This document shows positions 58,731 to 64,000 of a DNA stretch of 64,000 nucleotides, in pieces. A program made the translations under genes and the position numbers. Under the pieces are notes generated by a model. The model was given only the letters and a program-made list of their open reading frames with translations, was not told the DNA's origin and searched no databases. This stretch comes from Gentiana macrophylla (lineage: Eukaryota; Streptophyta; Magnoliopsida; Gentianales; Gentianaceae): contig CM047809.1 in NCBI GenBank assembly GCA_026214975.1, forward strand, positions 32,523,977-32,587,976, written 5' to 3'. Each line of letters begins with the position of its first letter. The stretch's first letter is position 1.

Positions 58731-60866
58731 TGCCGACGGACCTTTTCTAGGCTATACAGATCCTAACCGCAAAGGTACCGGGTCAAATCAGAGTGCTAGT
58801 ATGATGAGTCGTGTCGTAATCCTCGTGGAACTTGGTAATTTATTTTACGTGTGGTTAAACACCAAAGAGCTATTATTAACTCGATCTAAATCGCAATTTT
58901 ATCACACGATCACTACTATTCTAGTTAACACAAAATAAATACGTAATTTAATAGTTATTCTAATATAATATATATAGATATATAAATATATATAGATGTA
59001 CATAAATTGCAAAATATATATATAGATATAAATATATAGGTACCAAGATATTAATAGATGATTTTAGAGAATCGCCAAAACTTATATAATTGGTTTATAC
59101 GATCTTTTCGATTAATTGAAATGTGTTCGATCTCTCCTTTTATTTTAGGTCCAATTGAGTAAGTGAAACGGTGCACACTCGAGGTAAACAATTCCTCCTC
59201 ACACGAGTGTGTGAAATTGTCATATGTCCATTGTCATCACCCAAGATCCACAATCGTTACGGTAAACTAATTAATCTAAACAGTCCCGAGTACAAATCTA
59301 CCTTTAGATAAAAGGAGTCATTCCGCTCACAAACGGTCAATTTTATTTTAAAGGCTCCGTTGTCAAAGCCGGACGATTCAACTTTCCGGTTTAAGTTTCA
59401 ATTAAACTGATGATTTAACATTATTACGATCTCGAGTACAAATTATAATAAAATTCATTTCTCCCAAAACAAATTTACCCTGGTTAGAAATCGGATTCCG
59501 TTATCACGTTGTTCACACGGCCAATTTTACCTCCGGTTTTTCTATCTTTTATTTCATATCCTCGACTATTTACGAGGCGCCAATTCATAATTAGATTATG
59601 AATTCCTCGGATCTATTAAATATGTCAATACGAATAATACGATCAAAATAGAAAAAGATTCAATTAACTCAATTTTAGTCATTTTAACTTAACAACATTT
59701 CTTTAACTAAAAGATCGAAATAAAACCGATTACATAGTTTTGGCCAAGATTATATTTAGCCTAAAACATTATAACAACTAAAAATACAAAACAAACATAA
59801 ATACTTGAGAAAAGTTACCCGAATACGGCAAGTTGATTCGTAAATCGATCTTCCGACATTACAACTTCTTTAGCAAAACCGACTTCCGAGATTTTCTCGA
59901 GCATTACAACGATACTAAAACTACATTATTATGGCGTAAGGCCTTATTTACTACTACTACTAAAAAAAAAGAAAAGAAGAAGAAGAGATATATATATATA
60001 TATAGATCGTTATATATATATTTGGTACATCCTCAACGCCGCAAATGAGCTCCTTATATAGAAAAAACTTCCAAGGCCGGACTGTCCGGTATTAGGCCGG
60101 ATCGGTCCGACTAATGATGATCCCCACTAACTTGATCATTCCAAGATGTGCGTAGGAGATATTATTTTTTATATATAATTATTAAACTTCTAAAATTCAT
60201 ATCTCGAGTTCTCGACTTCCAAAATTGCAAACGAAATGCCAAAATTAAGATCTCGAGAAACTCTACAACTTTCATGAAGGACTCTTCTCCAGATAACGCT
60301 TTTTTGATGACCTCGTGTTCCTCAAGCTTTTACGGATTTTTTCTTAATCCAAGTCGATTAGCCACTTGATCACCTGTTTAAGTTCTAGACCTCCAATCTT
60401 CATAATTTAAATTGCATTGGAACACTCTCGAAAATCTACAACTTTCGTGAAGAACACTTTTTCTGAAAATATCATTTTGATGAGCCATTCGTTTGTCGAA
60501 AGACATTTCTATTATTACTTATCCAGATTGATTGGCTACTTGTCCACTTAAGCTATTCAATTGACCATTTAAACTTGTGGCACTTTCTAAATCATTCCGT
60601 AGATATGATTAAACTTCAATATGTCGATTCTCGGGTCTTGGTTTATAAATCGCAATAAAACATCACAAATACCCACGTAAATCGACATTATTACACTCCG
60701 ATTTACTAAAATCGTACAAAATTACAACTTTTATTATTATTATTACTAAATAATCTAAATTATAAAGACTAACACTTTATACCATAATTTCATATATTTT
60801 ATATAGAATTCGTTGATAAAACATAATAATATAACGTTTTTTTAATCATATAAAAATAATACATCA
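58731..60866 (-). repeat. Athila-like 5' LTR
   Basis: A near-identical partner of 44561-46709, with + strand ends TGCCGACGG and ATACATCA. The small differences between the two are mostly CTG or CAG against CG-containing strings and 1-bp indels. Confidence 0.9.
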
Positions 60867-61768
60867 AGTACATCAGAGGGAATTTCAGGTAATAATCATA
60901 CAATCCAATAACGGTCAGATTTGAATTTCAAATTCAAGCACTATATTTTCACCTATAAATAGAGGACCCCTGGAACCATAATTACTACTAAACTTACAAG
61001 CCATCAAGGGCATTACACCCTGCTGACCTGAGAATACATATTGATCCATAAATTCTTCAAGTGTTCCTTCATTCAAGTATCATCTAGTATACACACTTGG
61101 AGAACCTAAGCTGCTGATCTTTTCATCATGATCAAAAGCTTGTCAAAGCTGAATCACTTTCTGGATTCAAACCCTCTGTTTGTAAAAGAAACCTTAAGCC
61201 ATAGAAGCACTGCTGAGTGTCAAGAACTATTTTTTTTGTGGTGGACCTGGTGAAGAGGCAATCCTACCCTTCAAGGACCAGTGGAGTACTTAGGAGCAAC
61301 AATACTACCTGTTTAGGGCAAACAATACTACCTGTTTAGTTTGTGAAGCCATAGTTAGTGGTCAAGGACAAACAATTTAGGGCTTTTGTAACTGCAACAT
61401 CAAAAGACTCTAGTGAATTTCCTCCAACATCACAGGAGAAGAGTGGACTGATAGGATTACACAACCTAGAACCACTATAAATCTTGCCGTACTTTATATA
61501 CTGCATTTACTTTCCGCATTTTACTTACTGCAAGTATATCCACATCAATCTACTGAACTAGCTACTGAATTCACACACATCCCACTACTGAGTATCTAAT
61601 ACTTAGCATCAACTTTTAAGCAACAAGTAAAAAGGCTTAATTAATATTCTACTGCTTCAGTCTCAGCAGACCATATAGTCAGCAGACTATAAGAACAACT
61701 GATATGTTAAACTCCAAAAAGTTTTAAGTGTTAAAATTATTCACCCCCCTTAAACTTAACCAAAGCCT
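60867..61768 (+). repeat. Copia-2 3' LTR, right part
   Basis: It continues the 5' LTR match from about 18816 (GAGGGAATTTCAG) to 19706 (AACTTAACCAAA). The final CAAGGGACCCACA is missing, so the end is truncated at about 61768, where unrelated sequence begins. Confidence 0.9.
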
Positions 61769-63220
61769 TTTTTTTATAAGGAAATCAACTAGTTTAACGC
61801 AGCGGAAATTAAAATTTGATTTCCGATCCCAAGATCGACTCCGTTTAATATAATAAACACGTTGAGCTAGTAGATGGTGATTACCTTGCTTGATCTAAAA
61901 GATCGACGCTTTGACCGTCTAAGGAGAGTAGCAGTGCGCACAAACCATCCACGTGTCCGGCCTCTATCAATATCCACACGAGCACGTCGCCGGAATCCTC
62001 CTTGGATAGCTACTAGAAAAAATCCGGTTGCTAGACCGGCCTTTTCTCTCTCTAAATCTCTCTTTAAGAATCTCTCAGTATATTTTGTAAATTATAATTC
62101 TTCTAATTATGATGTACAAAAGAGCTAGCCAAGCCTCCTTTAAATAGGGTGACATGCATCCCACTGTGTCCCAATCCCATTGGGAAAAGTTTCTGTGTAG
62201 ATTAATGAGAAAGAAAATCTATTACTAGTAAAATAAGGAAAATAAATATTCTAGATTTATCTCATTTAATTTAATATCTCATATTAAATAAATCCAAGAT
62301 ATTGTCAATATCTAATATTGACTATCTTTATCTTATTACCATAAATCTATTTTTCACAAATCTATTAATATCCAATATTAATATATGATAATACCATTAA
62401 TTAAATTACACAATCAAAGTGTATCTTATACACTAGAAAGTGGCGCCCCATATAGCCATTAAATGGCTTCCGGAATATTCTTTAATTAATCAATATAATT
62501 AATATCTTGTATTTAATTTATTCATAATAAATAAATACAACCATATTAATTTAATCAATATAACACTTTATAGTCGAGATAAACTTTCCTTATTTGGTTA
62601 TCAGTGTAACCGCATTTTAATCTGGCTAGATGTTCTTATGTGTGTGACCCGATAGGCTTCCGAATATGTTGGCCGTAGACACAAAGTGCAAATTACGTAA
62701 ATGCACTTCATACCCAACGATCACGGAATAGCGTCTAGCAACACACTGTGACCCCCAATCATCGGAAGAGTCAAAAGCGGTGACTACTACCTTTCATGTG
62801 AAACAGTTAACGTGTAAATAGAATCCTATCGCTGTTACAATATCCATACAATTGTTTCTCGAGTGTCAATACATCAACGATCGTATATTATAATCTCGAT
62901 ATCATGCTCTCTCGGAATGAGTCACTTACTCCCACTTTGCAAAGATTCACGAGAGCTAGACATTCCTTATAAGAATGTCATTTTGGATATTCACTCCTAC
63001 TAATAGGATACGCGATTTCCGGACGAACAAACATGTATCCTACGCATGCTTCAATATCATACCCGAGCACTACCGCATGATCGCCCCATGGCTAGGGGAA
63101 ACCTCAATAGTGTCAAAGCATGACAATCCACACCGTGATACCATATAGACTCCGGTCTCAGGATAATTACACAGCTGTCACATACTGCGACACTTAATGT
63201 AAGTGGGTCAGTCTAACATA
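61769..63220 (-). repeat. LTR-like fragment, reverse orientation
   Basis: The right end CAGTCTAACATA resembles the solo LTR end CACCTAACATA, so on the minus strand it would begin TATGTTAG. The left end (CGCAGCGGAAATTAAA) reads, on the minus strand, like the CCGCTGCG-type 3' end of plant Copia LTRs. AT-rich with no domain. No internal region or target duplication found, so it is likely a solo or truncated LTR of a family related in style to 23582-25252. Confidence 0.4.
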
Positions 63221-63223
63221 CGT

Positions 63224-64000
63224 TGTTGGTCTCAGAGAAGGGTAAAACTATAGTCAGAAGGGGGGGTGAATGACTATAGTGGAGTTTCAAAAACGTTTCT
63301 TATATTTAAAATCTTTTGGGCAGCGGATAAGTCCCTTCTTAAAGTGTTGTTTCAAAGTAGATTATGCAATCACAAATATAGAGTATGCAATGAAATAAAG
63401 TGCTGTAAAGTAAATTGCTGGAAGTAAATAGACACAAAGGTTTATAGTGGTTCAGGGTGGTGTAATACCTTAATCCACTCTTCTTCTGTGATGGTTGAAG
63501 GAATTCACTATTGTTTTCACAGATACAATAGCACGATTGTCCTTAGCTAAACAAGCTCACACACCGCTGCGACTATCACTCCCTGGCTTCAAAAGCTTGG
63601 TGAGGACTCTCTATCATCGCTCATTGAGAACAAATCTTTCAAACAGCCTATCACAAAGGTTGCAACTCCTTCTCAGATTCCTCTGATTCAATTGCCTCAG
63701 TTGATGTAAATTGAATTCACAGACTTGTGATCAATCTCAGTGCCTGATGTGGAATTTGAGCTCTGATTTCTGAGTTTATCTGATGTTTCTTTTAAGTACA
63801 GATAGAAGGCTTTTCAAATTGATAGAGTTTTTGCTTGTTTCTTATCAGATTCAATCGTTATTTTTCTTGTTTGTCAATGCCTTCCATTTATAGCCTTGAT
63901 AATCCTTGATTTGAATTTCCGTCCGTTGGCTATTTAATGTGGAGAATAATCCTTGATTTTATTCTTGATTCCCCCTTAATTATATTCTCCTTAATTTCAG
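63224..64000 (-). repeat. Partial SIRE-like Copia LTR, reverse orientation, runs off the window
   Basis: It starts TGTTGGTCTCAGAGAAGGG. Its reverse complement contains TTCACCCCCCCTTCTGACTA, the SIRE-type LTR end, and an AGAAGAGTGGATTAAGGTAT segment equivalent to AGAAGAGTGGACTGACAAGA in the Copia-2 LTR. No primer site lies beside its end, so the visible end is an outer edge: a 3' LTR or solo LTR. Confidence 0.6.

Larger units (their letters stand above)
44561..60866 (-). mobile_element. Athila-like Ty3/Gypsy element, complete with both LTRs, reverse orientation
   Basis: LTRs at 58731-60866 (5') and 44561-46709 (3'). tRNA-Asp-type primer site at 58707-58724. gag, protease, reverse transcriptase, RNase H and integrase run leftward, followed by two extra ORFs and a polypurine tract beside the 3' LTR. 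Gag, protease (CDLGASINLM) and 3' motifs match the Athila lineage. Coding parts carry frequent stops and frame changes, so it is not autonomous. It sits inside the 3' LTR of Copia-2. Confidence 0.93.
18120..61768 (+). mobile_element. Copia-2: SIRE/Maximus-like Ty1/Copia element interrupted by three insertions
   Basis: Components: 5' LTR 18120-19719, primer site 19721-19733 (TTGGTATCGGAGC), gag and pol 19826-26078, extra ORF about 39842-43540, PPT 43816-43831 and a 3' LTR from 43832 onward. It is split by a solo LTR (23582-25252), by Copia-3 (26079-39840, with the rest of Copia-2's reverse transcriptase and RNase H missing at that junction), and by the Athila-like element (44561-60866) inside the 3' LTR. 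The last 12 or so bases of the 3' LTR are missing. LTRs of about 1.6 kb, the extra 3' ORF and the CACCCC(C)TCTAAACTTA LTR end fit the SIRE/Maximus lineage. Confidence 0.85.

Noticed and set aside
1..64000. CRISPR array, bacterial operon, rRNA or organellar insert
   Set aside because: No regularly spaced repeats with unique spacers, no Shine-Dalgarno-led gene runs, no rRNA or plastid genes seen; the window is plant nuclear DNA.

Overview
The window is nuclear DNA of a dicot plant. It has one conserved multi-exon gene with short GT-AG introns, AT-rich intergenic DNA full of small terminal-inverted-repeat elements, and about 46 kb of nested LTR retrotransposons. Codon use, intron size and the types of Copia and Gypsy element fit a eudicot. 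I cannot name the species from sequence alone. The only intact host gene I can support is a UBP1-type oligouridylate-binding protein (three RRMs, 403 residues) in 12 exons between 2614 and 8625 on the + strand. Layout, left to right. 1-1510: the 5' end of a reverse-oriented Ty3/Gypsy element (LTR 904-1510, primer-site-like sequence and leader to its left) running off the window. 1790-2204: a MITE. 2208-8960: the UBP1-like gene, with fold-back repeats in two introns. 8960-15205: gene-free DNA with several MITEs (about 9987-10236, 11322-11720, 13480-13810, 14242-14663, 14828-15197), a G-depleted C-rich tract able to form G-quadruplexes on the minus strand, and an array of imperfect palindromes. 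About 15520-18119: a decayed Copia element (Copia-1). 18120-61768: a second, larger Copia element of SIRE/Maximus-like type (Copia-2), split by three later insertions: a solo LTR (23582-25252) in its pol region; a related Copia element (Copia-3, 26079-39840) in its reverse transcriptase, arranged LTR-internal-LTR-partial internal; and an entire Athila-like Gypsy element (44561-60866, minus strand) inside its 3' LTR. 61769-64000: a reverse-oriented LTR-like fragment and the start of another SIRE-like LTR. How the parts relate: every coding block from 15.5 kb rightward belongs to a retrotransposon and carries frameshifts, stops or lost catalytic residues, so nothing there looks autonomous. The most interesting biology is in the extra ORFs between pol and the 3' LTR. 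Both Copia-2 and Copia-3 carry a long extra ORF whose ends are conserved and whose middle (acidic, coiled-coil, RG-rich) varies freely. The Athila-like element carries two diverged tandem copies of another extra ORF in the equivalent place, with a loosely similar core. Separately, near-identical repeat copies differ again and again by CTG or CAG in one copy against a CG-containing string in the other. This looks more like residual base-calling error in methylated repeats than evolution, and it should be kept in mind when reading the broken frames.
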